64,000 nt of DNA from Phallusia mammillata. Lineage: Eukaryota; Chordata; Ascidiacea; Phlebobranchia; Ascidiidae. Numbering within the stretch: position 1 is the first letter of the stretch; each line of letters opens with the position of its first letter. Under the pieces are notes generated by a model. The model searched no databases. It saw only the letters and a program-made list of their open reading frames with translations, and was not told the origin of the DNA. Location of the stretch: NCBI GenBank assembly GCA_003260075.1, contig QLIY01000602.1, forward strand, positions 1-64,000. The letters are read 5' to 3'. A program made the translations under genes and the position numbers. Positions 33,337 to 47,105 of this stretch are shown in pieces.

Positions 33337-35616
33337 TTGTGGCGGTTACTTAATTAATTTCGTGTTTATTGGCTGACATGATAGCATGTCATAATCAAAC
33401 TGATTTATCTCTTGTCACTTCCACTTTGACAGACTGAAGTTTTAGGAAGCAATAGAGAAACTTGTTCAAACTTACCGTATGGGCAGCCCAGTATAATATG
33501 ATGCGAATTTATTCACGAAAAAATGCGCATTCACGACAAAAGGAGATCATGAAGAAACTGTTGTTTATTTGTTGGCGACCGTGTTTAGACACTTGTCTTT
33601 TATTACAACATCTTAGCAATCAAACTGTATGTATATTGCAGCGATATCCTGCGAAGTAAGCACCAAAAAGCATACATGATGGGGCCCAAATCCGGAGTCT
33701 TTTTCTTTAAGTCCAATGTCTTGATGTTTTTAAGGATGTTTAAAGGATGGGAACTTGTCTTACGAAGGCATTATCTTGTCACTAAACGGACTGGATTTTC
33801 TTATGCGCAGACCCGAAATTAATTTCAACTATCATAATTAGGTTTAACCCAAACTATGTTGTATTGTGTCAAATGACACAAAGTTGTTTTAAAATTTCTA
33901 AAATTAACTAAATACTACACAAACGCGTGCAGAATGTTTCGACCAAACCTTAGGATAGGAGTAGCTTCAGCCGATTCCTTTCCTAAAACAGGACTGTGCG
34001 ACTTGTCTGAAATTATTAGTCAAGGTGAATATACTACACGTTTACGGCGAGTGAAAAAGCGAGTCGTCCCGTCCCCAAAACCTCGCATAACGTGTCGAAC
34101 TCCGACCAATTGAATCTTCTCACCAGCCCAGTTTTACGGCAATAAAACCGCCTTGTTTTACCGCTCTACAATTATACCGCCAACACGCTCTATTATTACG
34201 TCACAGAAAACGTCAAGCGGTGCGTAACCTGTGTGGTGGACGACCCCAATTTCTCGCCTTGTCCCTTGAATTTATTGCCAAGACGGCTTTTCGTTACTGC
34301 AGTGTGCGGGGCCATAAACTGAGGGCGCGCCGGGATCTGATTTACTGACCTGGTATACACGTGTGAGTCCCTGGCCGCCTTTTCGTTTTGCTTCTGTTTT
34401 GATGGGAACAATCATATTGTCATGAGGTCAAAAAAGGTGAAAAGGTATTGCTCGGGACATACAGGTTAAAACCGAGGCCAACTGAAAATCTTTCAAACAA
34501 ATTATAAAAAACAAACACCCTTGGAAAGGATGTATTGTTTTACGCTTTTTTTTCTAAAACCACCTTTAGTTTAAATCCCTGTTTAAAATCGAATAACACT
34601 TTTGTTTACTTTATATTAATCCGATACTCTTTTATGCTCGGCATGCAGAAATCAGATACGGGTAATAACAGGACAGGAATCTTACGCGTCTTAAATCTGC
34701 CAAATACCCCTTGTAGACCATTTTTTGTGAAAACTGTTATAACTTTTTCTTGTAATGTCCAAGAAAATGCACGAACAATCGACAATACACAGTAACACTA
34801 ACCAATGTCTTAACACGGCCCTGTGGAGTGTTTGTTAGGTCACAAATCCACGCGATAGTTCATGTCACCTGATGGCTTCATGACGCAGCAATATCGACAG
34901 CTTGCTTACTATAGGTTATGAAGCAAATCTCAACCTACCAAAGTGTTGGTGACATATTGCACACTATTAAAGAACTTTGTTCAGTGTGACAATGGTTGAT
35001 TGTGACATAAAAAGGGTGGTGCAAAGCAAAACGCATAAAATAACTTACTGCATGAAGGGTTAGGAAGGGCGAATAGAAAACGATATAATCAAAAAAGACA
35101 ATAAAAATGAAACACATTGTAAATTTGTCACCAATTTCGGTGCCCATTGCAAACTGCTGTTCGGCTTTTCAAGCACCTGCAATGAAGTTGCCACATATGA
35201 CATTACTAGTTTAAAGGTCAGGAGGGCGTTTGTTTGCCAAATGTTTTATTTTTTTCTATAATCACTTGTAAATGCGCAACGGCAAGATAGTATTTCTGAT
35301 TGTTGTTATTCACTTGATACGTAAAACTAAAACATGGCTTTCTTGTCCAAGACATTGAATGCAGTAAAAAACGTATTTGGTCTGTTTGTTGGTTTGTAAA
35401 GAAAAACATATTCGTTCAAATGAGTTTTTTAGAGCATTGCATATATTTAGCTAGCTTGTAGTGATTTTCATTAGGATAGTGTGTTACTAATGTTGTTTTG
35501 GGTCTATATGGTAAAAGCACGTATTAACGCAGCCGTTTGCGATAACAATGTCGTCATACAGTGTCCGGCCTTATTCAAATAGAATGTAATTACGAAAAAG
35601 TCTAAAAAGAAACACA
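33337..35616. other. Gene-poor stretch between tRNA-Arg and the ARAP 3' end
   Basis: No coding exon recognised. The ORFs here (for example 34196-34411, 34535-34795, 35218-35409) are short and featureless. The right-hand part probably contains the ARAP 3' untranslated region. Confidence 0.45.
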
Positions 35617-38600
35617 TCAGTCGTTGTTGGAACTTATCCTCGCTCGTCTTCGTTGCGATTTGGGCGATTGAAGCAAATCCAGCAACGAGGAGTGACGTCG
35701 ATTCATTGACGCGAGACGTTTTGCGGGTGACGTCACAGGCGATGACGTCATGCTGCGTGTCTGTTCGAGCCGCAGAGGTGTGCGAATTCGCGATGCGAGC
35801 AGCGCTACACAGCGGTCGCCGAACAGACGCAGACCGTCGTGATAGGTTGAAAGTCGGCGTCGAAATGGCTGCAGATAAGCGATACATTATTTGTACGAAT
35901 ATCGTAAAAAATAATTGCGTGATGTTAAAGGACACAAATTAGATCNCAAGATTCCGTGTCGGGGCGCGTGTCTGTTCGAGCCGCAGAGGTGTGCGAATTC
36001 GCGATGCGAGCAGCGCTACACAGCGGTCGCCGAACAGACGCAGACCGTCGTGATAGGTTGAAAGTCGGCGTCGAAATGGCTGCAGATAAGCGATACATTA
36101 TTTGTACGAATATCGTAAAAAATAATTGCGTGATGTTAAAGGACACAAATTAGATCATTTGACTGATATAATGTTGGTAAGTTAGTTGATACGTAATATT
36201 TTCACACATAAAATTATACTAATCAAAAAGCTGGAAGCCTAAAAGCGCAACAAGCAAACTTAAAGCAAAGCTTAAATACGAATAAATAAAGATAATCTAA
36301 ATGTCAAGTTCGTGTATTGCGGATAAACTTAAATACCGACCACAAATATTGATGTCAGTGTGGACGCTTTTTTAGAACCGAGCTCAGTTCAGTATGAAGC
36401 TTCATGCCGAGTACTCCCCGCTGCAATAAAAGTTGAAAATAGATTGTACAAAAATGTGCGACTAAGATCATATTTGCATCTTTTAGTATGGCTATAGTTA
36501 AACCCGCCCAAAATTTTTCTGTAATGATGTATCTTTGTCAAAAGAGCGTGCACCATCGTACAAAGAGCCTGTTACGTTGTGGAAAACATCATCCATGTGA
36601 CAAAGCAGTTATTGTAATCCCGTATATTATCGCTATGGACATGTGTTGTTTCGCTCGTACACTTGCGGTCTTACCTGACTATCCGGTGCTGGACTTAGCA
36701 GTGAACCTGGTCGTCGGGTTCCGTGTTCAAACGACGACTGGCGGTTTACTCCCATGTTGCGGTTTGGTTGCTGTATTCCCGCGTACTCCTGTTGCGTGAT
36801 TGGTGGCAAAATTAGCAAGCGATCATGCGACATGCGCGAATGCCGTTGAAAATTGTTGAACGTTTATTGCATGTATGTGTCGACGTGTAAAAATTTATGG
36901 AACTCTGCTCTTTAATTGTTGTTGGAAAAGTGAATAATTTTACAATTGCTATGCTTAATTAAATCAAAAAAGCTGAAATGAAACAGAAATAAATTTTGCC
37001 TTCGCACTTTATAACAAACAGCTGAAACAAACAGCAAACGGTTTTGTAATAATAATAGGAACTTACAGATTCGTTGTCAAATGGGAAAGGTGTAGGGGCT
37101 GCTGCCTCGTAGAAATTGTCACGCACTCCTTCGTCACTTCCGTTTGACGATTGCCTCCGCAGCGCCGCCTGGCGGACTGCCTCCCCGAGATCTTGTTGCG
37201 AAATTGAAGGGAATTGAGCTCGCCTACCTCTGTATCAACAGAACTGATTGTTTCAGTATACCTGCTTTGTTTTCTCACTGACAGTCGCATTTTTGTGGCA
37301 AGTGTATGTTACGAAAATGTTTTAAAACTGATACTGGTTGCAGTTTAGGCACTTCGTTAGGTATAACCACTGCGTAATACAGTGTATGGTTGTAGTATGG
37401 CAAACTACGTACAATGAATCTGAGGCTCTTCGAGGTGGGCTGTCTTCCTTTGGCGTTGCGTTCTTTGGAGAATCAGGAGGGGTGATCCCCTGTGGGTGCT
37501 GTAAAAGTGGATGTATGCTTATTAAGTTGTCCTTATCATACCTCAGTGGATTACTGTTTTTAACCCAGTTGTTCTCATTGGTCAAAATTATGACAATAGA
37601 TGACTGCCCGAGATTAGAAGAAACGTTTGAAGTGTAACATAGGCTATCAATTTGACATGAAGTTTTCATAAAATGACCTAACATTTGAGCTGTTATTTGT
37701 GTTTGATAAACTACCTTGTGCACAAGCACGTGACCAATCCACCGGTAGACCAGAGATTCCGAATCGACACAAAATTGTCTCGTAGTTTCACCCCGCGACG
37801 CCAGCGTAAACCCAGATTTCCTGTTACACAATGTAAAATAAATTCTTACTTGTTTTAGGGTATTTTTAAGTACTTTTTTATCAATCAAATTTACTAAATC
37901 ATTAAGTCAATCATGTTCACTATATTCTTCATCCACCAAGCAATCAGCTGGGAGAAGTTTAAATATACTGTAATTATATTAATAACTTTGTAAAAGCCTT
38001 CTGTGAGTTTACCTGGTTACGGGTGGTTTTGTTTTTCTATCCACGCCTACATAGATGTAGTAGTGTGATAAGGTCACGGTGGTCTGTCCTTTGGCCTTTT
38101 CCTGTGCGGATAAAAATCGACGTTAAAGGCGAAATTGGATTTCCTAATCTTCCACCAAATAATAAAACATGTAAAATTAAAACCGACAAATTAAGCATTA
38201 TGTTAAGATGTGAAACTTAAAAAGAAAAGTTTTTACCCAATATAATGTTAGTCTGTGAAGCTTTGTATTGAATAAAAATATATTGTTTGGTGTGTAATCA
38301 GTTGTGCAGTCGAATTAAATAACGCCTTGTCAAATTGCTACATTTTAGCAGAGATGATTGCCCTCCCAACACACATTTTACAGTTGGAGGAAGGGTTATG
38401 TTGCTCTTCTATTAATGTAAATTTGTGTAACCTTAAACCATACTAATTTTTTCATACAGCAGCCAGGAAGCCAGGATATTGTAGCTATAAAGCATTACTT
38501 CTGGGTGATATTGATACCGTCGTCGAATTGCTTTTAATTGTCAAAATGATGATAAAAAGGTCGGAATTTTTTGCTTGTTAGTGTACAACATAAGACGGTT

Positions 38601-40653
38601 TTGATTAGTTTAACTTAAAACCGGAAAAAACGAAATTAAAGGAAGGTCACCACCATGTCATGCAACTTCGATCAATCAACTATCAAACGATGACAATTGA
38701 TCGAAAAAGTTTAATTATTACGTCATTAACAGCCGGGGTTCGCGGAAGTTTTGCGGATTTCTTTCGCCAATTGGCCGGTGTCATGTCACGAACTGATGCG
38801 CCCTCGTTGCTCTATGACGTAAAAAATCACCTGAATCATGTGGTGACGTCATTCCATACGCCATAGCGCGTGGCGTCATTTCAAGCTGGATTAGGATTGA
38901 TATGCTCGATATAAACTTTGATTGATCGAAATAAACAAATAATGGTAGCGACAATGCTCACGAATAGAGTGCCTACTACAGGGGTGTCCAAACTTTTTTT
39001 GACGGTGGCCAATTTTTACCAGGTGAATACGCCCGCCGGCCAACGTTTTTTGGACTCAGAACACAAATATACGGGATTTAAGGAAATTGTGGGATTTTGT
39101 TGCGTCAGCACCATGTACACTTCCTTTTTTACCGGTGAATAAAGTTCCATGGAAAGCTTTTGCGTGAAGTGGCAAGTCGCCAAAACCCAAAAACGTAATC
39201 CAAACTATATGACGTTACATACACAACAGAATTTGAACAAAACAGCCGCGGGCCACGTGAAATGACGCCGGGGCCGCACTTTGGACACCCCTGGCCTACT
39301 GCCTTCTTTTTTTTTTGGTTGATATAGATACAAAGCTATGATCATTGTGTTAGACCTTTAAAGTATATCTACACAGGTTTCCGCATTATTCAGGACTTGT
39401 TTAACATACACAGTGCAGTGCTTTACGGAATGCGGAACTTAATAGTGATAAATCACTGCACTCATTTTATTGCAAACCAAATGGGTAATTTTTCGACTTC
39501 CAAAAATCACTAATATCTGATTTTCCAAACGCACACAGACACAATCTCGTTCCAACAAGATAAAAAGAGTTTAAACACTTTCTAAAATGGAAACAAAACC
39601 CTCAAAATCACTAACATTTTGTTAAAATTTATGGGAAGAATTTCTACTTTGATCTTGAAGTGGAATAGCTATAGAAGGGTGACATTGTGTCTGTGTGTAC
39701 AATTGTCCACCGGATTTTTGAGTATATACGTTACCTTCATGTATTGCATAGTGAGAACGTCGTCGACTAAACGTAGACTCGCGTTGACTTTTACCCATTT
39801 CTTTTTAGTCTCCAAAACTTTCAGTTGCCCTTCGCACAAGATGTTGGTATCGGGCGCCTTGGGCTGGTAAAAATTTTCAAAAAGTGTTAAAAATTCTTTT
39901 TTTTACATTTAGGATTGTTCTGCTATATTCAAACAATGTACACCATAAAATGCTTTAGGACTTAATATTCGTGCGTTGTTGCAAAAGTGTGAAGTTTATT
40001 CTGTTATTGTTCTTCCCTTGTCTGCATTGTATAATTTACCTGAAAAAGTATGCAACGTACAACTTTTAATAATCGTTACTTAGTTTACCATATGTTACTT
40101 AGCTTTGGCCAGGTCGATAAACCATTGTCGTAAACTATTTTTGGTGTTTACAACTTTTCTCGTTCTTGAAGTTGGCATAAAGTTGCTCACCTGCTGAAAC
40201 CACCTCATTTTGTCCCGGATGTAATCGTGTTTTGCCACGAGGTAGTTGGTCGAAGGCATTTCCCAAGCTTTAATGACAGATAACACGTGTTCGCTGTAGT
40301 GCAGGGGCCTTTCCGCATCGCCGTCGAGAATGACCTCGTATAACCCCCAAGACTTGGCGGGGTAACCATGGGTCGAACAAATTCGTCGTACCAGCTCACC
40401 GGCGTTCATGTTTACCTGTGCGAAAGTATGTAAATTAGAGTGTGTTTGCAAAAATGTGGAAAAGACCTTTTTCAGGTGTAACATCACATGTGGAAAGTTT
40501 TTGTCGTAACTTTATTTGAAAAGATTGTGTATTACTGCATCGTAACGTAATTTATGTTACCTTTTTTTATAACGTTACCTTGTAATTGACACATTTGTCA
40601 TCCTTGTTGTTGATATAAATTGGAACCATCATGTCGTAATCCAATGTGGTTAA
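35617..40653 (-). CDS. ARAP: ARAP exons 29-37: Ras-associating domain, PH5 and tail
   Basis: Exons 40579-40653, 40191-40415, 39735-39863, 38013-38101, 37715-37820, 37413-37498, 37067-37229, 36675-36788, 35617-35868. The RA domain (VPIYINNKDDKCVNYK, then NAGELVRRICSTHGYPAKSW and ERPLHYSEHVLSVI) normally binds Rap or Rho GTP. PH5 runs from NILCEGQLKVLETKKKWVKV to RGETTRQFCVDSESLVYRWI. The tail has a proline/serine segment (TPPDSPKNATPKEDSPPRRA) and a basic, Arg-rich C-terminus (exon 37, 83 residues). The exon 35 acceptor and exon 34 donor were chosen because only that pairing keeps frame. The last exon is partly duplicated at 35966-36156. Confidence 0.85.
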
Positions 40654-43600
40654 CTATAACCAAAACACATGAAATATTACAACGGTTTAATCACAAGAGA
40701 AATTGCTACATTTTAGTGTTTTGTGTGTTTACCATGTTCTGCTGTTGTGTGGCTTGACTGATTTTTCCCTTTGCTTCAAGCATTAGCCTCTCCTTTTCCC
40801 GGTCAACTTCGGTAACCTGCCCACATAAGTTAGTGTCAAACTCAAAAGTATATTTTTTTCAATTACTTAGTTACTTTAAATAGGTGTCCGATTCTGACCG
40901 AAATCGGTAAGAGTTGTTCAATGGGTTGATAAAAGCTGGCGTGGCATGTAGAATTTGTTCAGGTGACTACTTACGTCAAACAACCATCCGTAGTTTTTGA
41001 TAAGGTCTTCAATGCATCCTATTTCAAGAGATGTTTGTCCGATGTATTGTGCTCCGTCTTCGGCTTGTGGTTCCATTAACGTCGGGCCGAACACAATTGC
41101 AAGATTGTGTTGTGACATGTCGTTTTCGCCTTCATGGCTTGCAACGCTGTCGAAGCAGCAAACGTTTTTGACACAAGCGGTTCATTTCTCCGATCAATAA
41201 TACATTGTGTGCTCAGTCGGGCTTTAAAGCAGTGTTTTTCAACCTTTTTTGAGCCACGGAACACTTTACGCTTTAAAATAATTTTGCGGAACACCAAACG
41301 AAATTTTGATGCAATGAAACAACTAGGCTCAGGGTGACACTAAAACGCCAAATCGCGGGAACCGCAAATTCGCACATCACGTAGTCACCAAAACGGATGG
41401 AAACACTCATATAGCGCTTGTGAAGTTGTTGGGAGGTTTAATAAAAACGAAACATTAAAACAAGTATTGTACCTAAATACAATATTTGCCTAGCACTGGC
41501 TGTTCCGTGTTTCATAGTTTTCCGTGCAAACGGTTTTGCTAAGCGTCAGAAAACATGTTGATCTCGTTTCGGTTGAGACAAGGTTTAAATGTTATATTAT
41601 TCTTAAAGCTTACGCAAAGCTAAATTGCATTAAGCGTCAGCAATTTACCCGCGATTCAGCTATAAGATTATTAGACAACGAGTCTTATTTTTACACAACA
41701 ATAAATCAAGCCAATTACTATAGAACATTTAAACTGGTGGTTGCGGATAAATACTTTCACAAACCAAAAGCTATTTATGCCCATTGTTTTAAACCAGTGA
41801 TTTTCGACATGGGTTCGACATGAAACACTAGTCAAACCACAGAAGTCTAAAGCATTAGAATCCTATATTCAAACCAGTAAGTTTCTCGCGGAACACCTGA
41901 CAATCTTTCACGGAACACTAGTGTTCCGCGGAACACCGGTTGAAAATCACTGCTTTAAAGAATCAAGCATTTGCGCATATTGTACATTATATTCAATGCA
42001 TGTCAGTTGTTCATCGATTAACTTCTGACACTGTTAACAAACACTGTACTTACTTGTTAAGGTGAACAAGCACCACTTTTAATGTGTTTCTGTTAATTTC
42101 GGGAAGTCGATCAACGAGGTGTTTGTACCACTCTAATTTTCTTTCGTAGATTGTTTCCTCTGTAAACACAACAAAATCTTGTAAAAATGTTGATTATGGT
42201 TTGTTGAATTTGCCTAAAATCCAAGCCATTTTACAAATATACGTTTCTTATCAGTACCTCAATTTAGTGTGTTTTTTAGTTCTACTTTGATTCATTGCAT
42301 GTAGGCGATACCTTTACACCAATAGGACTTAGAAATGCTGACAAAACTTACGTGTAGTTTCCAGCCACTGGTCATGCAGATGATCTGTTAGCAATGACCC
42401 AGGAAGACTTTTAAACCAGCGCTTCAGAGCGTTGGCCACATCGTGGACGTTAATTTCCCCTTCGTGCATTTGAGTCTCTCTTGCGTTTTGCTTGAACTCG
42501 CTCAGTAACTGTGTTGTTCGGCTGTGGGTCCCACTTAACCGGTAAATCCCACGAGTTGTGAGTCCTGTGTGGAACGAAGTAAATACATTTTGACACATAG
42601 TGAAAGAGACACATCGATATTTAAAGTACTTTATGTCTGAAACTTTCATATATTCGTAGCCTTTTGTAACGGGGTATACAAGCCAGTAAGCCCAGTCACC
42701 GGACGATGACAAAAATCAGTGGTATTTTTACACTGAGATGTTGGCCTAAACATTTTGCCTTGAACCTTGAAAACCAATAATTGTGTACTCGTCACATACC
42801 GTATTGTTCAATGTAGGTCATGCACTTCTCGAGTATGATTGGCACGCCTTCGGATGTGAGCTGTTGATCCTCAAGTCGCGGACCGCAATCACCGTCGGCT
42901 TTCTTGATCGCAGTCAACCAAGATTCCGTGTCGGGGCGGGTATGAGAATGAAGGTAGTAGGTCCTTAAAATTTGATACATTTTAATGAGGGCAACTGTTA
43001 GAGCAGGAGCAATTTTGAAAGCTTGTGTCATTTCAATTTATATAGTAGTTAAAAACTAAATTTTAGCACAGTACACAGCAGTAAATGACTTGTAGAAGGA
43101 AAATAATTTATATACTTTTTTTAAATATACTTATTAAGAGAGGAGAGTATTGACGTGTACTGGGGAATTTAATAAAATCTTCTTACTTTTCCTTGAACAC
43201 TATCATAAACACGGGTATTGTAGCCGATTGATTGGTAACAGATATACCTGTCCCGTCATGTGTCTGGTCCAGACCTGCAAAGTTCAAAGCATGTGTCGTC
43301 ATAACAACTTTTAAGTTGGAGATTGACTGAATTCTCCAGCACTAAAACAATTACTTCAACGCTAGCTTGAATGTTGTTTTTTGTAAGATCATTTTTTATT
43401 GTCTCGTATTAACCAATGGGTAACTCACCGACTTGCACCATTTTTCTGAGGTCTATTCTCTCCATGGTCCTTGAATCGTTGTGAAAATAGTAAAAGTTCT
43501 TTCCTTTAAGCCGACACCAAGTTGAAACCCATTCCTGAATTTAAATAAAATGACATTATTTGCCTAAATCACTACAGAGCTTAGTGATCACTGTTCACAT

Positions 43601-46600
43601 CATTGTTGTATAAAGCAAATTGACTGAACTATGTTCTTACACAATCTGGCCCAATGTTACCAGTTTTTATCTATTTCCAGCAAGTAAGGATAAACACACT
43701 CAATGGCCGTACTGAAAAACTTTTGAATGCAAAATAAGTTTTCTGCTACAATGACAAACATAACAAACAAAACTACATTCAGCAACCTTTATGTCCAAAG
43801 TTCTTTCATGCAAATAATGTATTGATGTTTCCTAAATTTTACTGATTTATAGAAACTTTAACGGGCCGTTACAAAATGCTTTTCAACAAAATCAATGGTA
43901 TAAAAACATAAGAACAGATATGTTTTTATACGCCTTGCGCGTTTATACAGGCTTAGAAAATAGAAACCGTTTTGGAGTGGCTATGTTTAAAGGCGACTTA
44001 AACAGTGTTGTCGGGTTTTAAACTGTATTCGGCATTTTTCGGGAATAAGTTTTCTTACACTTTGTAGACCTATAAAAAAGAAACAAACGCTTTTCCAACA
44101 GCATCTTGTCCAGAAGTCTTGGACATCACGGGAACTTATGCTTCATGCCATCACCAACGACATAACACCAATCCGATGACATGCCCTTAACCATGCGAAT
44201 CTTACATCAGTGCTTTCAGGTCTCACCGAGCTCTTTTTGGCCCAGTGTTGCGTTTTCAACCACATCTTTCCAACACGGTCGTAGTCAAACTCCTGTTTCA
44301 GGGCGTTTTGGACGCTCGGAGGTAGGATTGCCTGCAGGAGTCCTCGTGTCCATTTTGTGAAGGTTTCTTTGCGGTCGGCGCAGAAAAGATAGGTGCGCCC
44401 AGTGGTTCGGCCAATCTCAAAGCAGTATTGAAAGCTGTTAAAACAATAGAAACACAACCTTAGTATGTTCACATAACCAAACACAGAGTTTTTACAGAAA
44501 TGGATTTTCCGCACAATGCTGTTTAGATGTTAGCGTTGCAATGATTTCCATGGCCTTTTTAATGTTTTTTGAGCAAAATCACTTTATATCTAAACGTATC
44601 GATAAAACTCGAATTGATCGACCATTCTTCAAACAGGAAACTCTTACCCGCATTTTGTAGCTTGTTCGGGCTGACAAATTCCGATGCTAATAAGCTCCGA
44701 ACAATCAACATCGTCCTTGAGGATGGTGGTCTTTTCAGGGTCGTAATATTTCAACCAGTTGTTCTCAAGAACACAAAGTCTTTTCTGAAAGTCTACATTT
44801 GCAAAAAAGCGGATAAACATGCTGAATTTGACACGATTTTGTGGCTGTTCAAAACGAGTTTCTCTGAATGCTTTCAAATATTTCGGTGTGTGTAGGTCTA
44901 GAAACATGGTATCCCGTTGAGGAACTGCCTATTTTTTTTATTTGTTGTTTTTATTGAAGCTATACTTTTCAAGATGGGTGTAATAAGTAGTTTGGAACAT
45001 TACAGTCTATTACAAGTCTGGCCGAATACATTTACTACTTACCTCCTTGTTGAAGAGCGGATCTGATTGCTGATCCGAACATTGAAGGTTTTTGTTCTCC
45101 GCCCGCATTTTTAGGATTCTTAAAGTCACCTCCGTATTTCCACAAACAATCACGCAGCGTCACCGGTGGCTTGGCTCTAGTGCGGGGGAAAGAATCTTTT
45201 TTCTGTACGCTGGTGCTCTGGACAAAACACACATTGATTTATATTGAAGATAATAAGTGCATTTTTTAGGTGGTTACATATGCATGATATTGATTTTAAT
45301 TTATCATGTGGTTTCGTACCCTGTTTGTCACGTGACCTTCTGGACTCACAGTCGCTGTTGCCCCGTTTTGTTGAAGAAATTCCTGAAAAAGTAAAGAAAA
45401 AAGTATGTGACATCTGCACACTTTAATGCACACATTTTTAATGGGTATTTAACCAGTGTCACTGTTAATGCAAATTGATATGCTGCAGGCACTTACTGCC
45501 ATTGCTGTGTATCCCAGGTGCTTGGCAAGTTTGTACGCTAAAAGAAAAAAACAAGGCGTTACCACACTGTCACCATCTTAATCAGTAGCTAAGACTCAAT
45601 GTGTGTGTTAAAGAGTCTGTTATAAAAGCTTTGCGCTTACGAGTTTTAGCATGCTCTTTCCCGGTGTCGCAGTTCGGATCAGCCCCACTAAACACAAGCA
45701 TGTAGGCCTCAGCGAGACTGTTGTTCCGCACGGCATTGATCAGGGACTGTAAAGATAGAAAAAATAAGATCTTTGGTGTTTCAAACACAAATTGTGCGAA
45801 CTATAGACCGTAAGAAGTCAACTTACCCGGTTCAGTTCGTTTTGATTCCCGGAATTTCGGTGGACTTCTGCGTACTGCATCTCTATGTATTTGCTGTTGA
45901 TGTGCCAAGATCTTTGCTTTCTGTAAAATGAGATGGGTTTCTCGGTTTAATTTATTCAAACCACTTGGTAAACGGTTCCTGGTTTTACCGTCGTCTGTAG
46001 CCTGATCGATGGTGGGAAACGCAGTTTTAGGCGAGTGCGTTTGCATACACAAGTTGTATTATACATTCTGCAGTTAACTTTAGATTTTAAGATTATATAT
46101 TCTTGTTATTACTTTCGCAGCACGAATCGTTATTGTATCAGTATATTTTACTCACTTATCTGCCATGTCTGTAATTGCGTCACCAGGTGACAACCGAGAG
46201 GCCCAGAACTTGTTTGCAGTCGCGTTTCCGAGCACAACGAAAAGCTGTTAAAACAAACGTTGAATTTTAAATATTTCTAAGTCAATAGTTGATTGAACCG
46301 TTTTTTTATGTTTTGGTCTTCAGACTTAGGAAGTTACAACAAACTAGCTCGCATTGCTGAACAACACTTTCATACTTGTAAATGTAAAACACCCCAAGTA
46401 AAAATGTCTTTTAAAATTAAACCGTTTACTTTAGATTGTACACTTTTTAAAAAATAAATTGAAAATTGGCGGGTGCTAATGATAATTGAGCAAAAACTCT
46501 TTTTTAAACAAATATTGAATAAACTCCATTAAAATCCCTTTCCGACGAACCATTTTCATGTTGTCGTCCCAAATCTTGACATCCATCTTCAGAGACCGGA

Positions 46601-47065
46601 CCTTGCTGTTGTGCACTCCCAGCTCTCGATGTACACCAGCACAGTGCTTGCAAATCACAATAGCCAGGTTCACCGAAGCCCAGTCCGGGTCTTCACGTCC
46701 ACAGTCCGCACACCGACGGTTGGCATCGGCCTGCCAGACCTCGTTTACAACCTTGTGACATAAATAGTTTGTGTTTGAGATGTACACGAAGGCATGACAA
46801 TTGATAGTTGGCGTTTAAAGCTCGTCTGAGTGTTTGGGTTGGATAATGATACGTCTCGGTGCGCTTTGGGTTCCTTTATAAGGCATTCTTTAGGACAGAA
46901 AATCAGTAATCTGGGCCCGAATCTAATAATTAGCTTTTTTGTTTTATGGTTTGCCTTGCGACTTATACATCAAGATTATGCGATGTACGCAAATGTGTTG
47001 GGGCATGAAAATGTGGAAAATGATTTATTAACCCCAAATACATTAAGTTTGAAATTTTTAAAGCC

Positions 47066-47105
<40 letters not shown>

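Noticed and set aside
36488-36799. 103-codon plus-strand ORF
   Set aside because: Antisense to ARAP exon 36.
40095-40190. Possible ARAP C-terminus reading through the exon 30 donor to a stop at 40095
   Set aside because: A strong CAG|GTGAGC donor at 40191 joins in phase to exon 31, which carries the start of the expected C-terminal PH domain.
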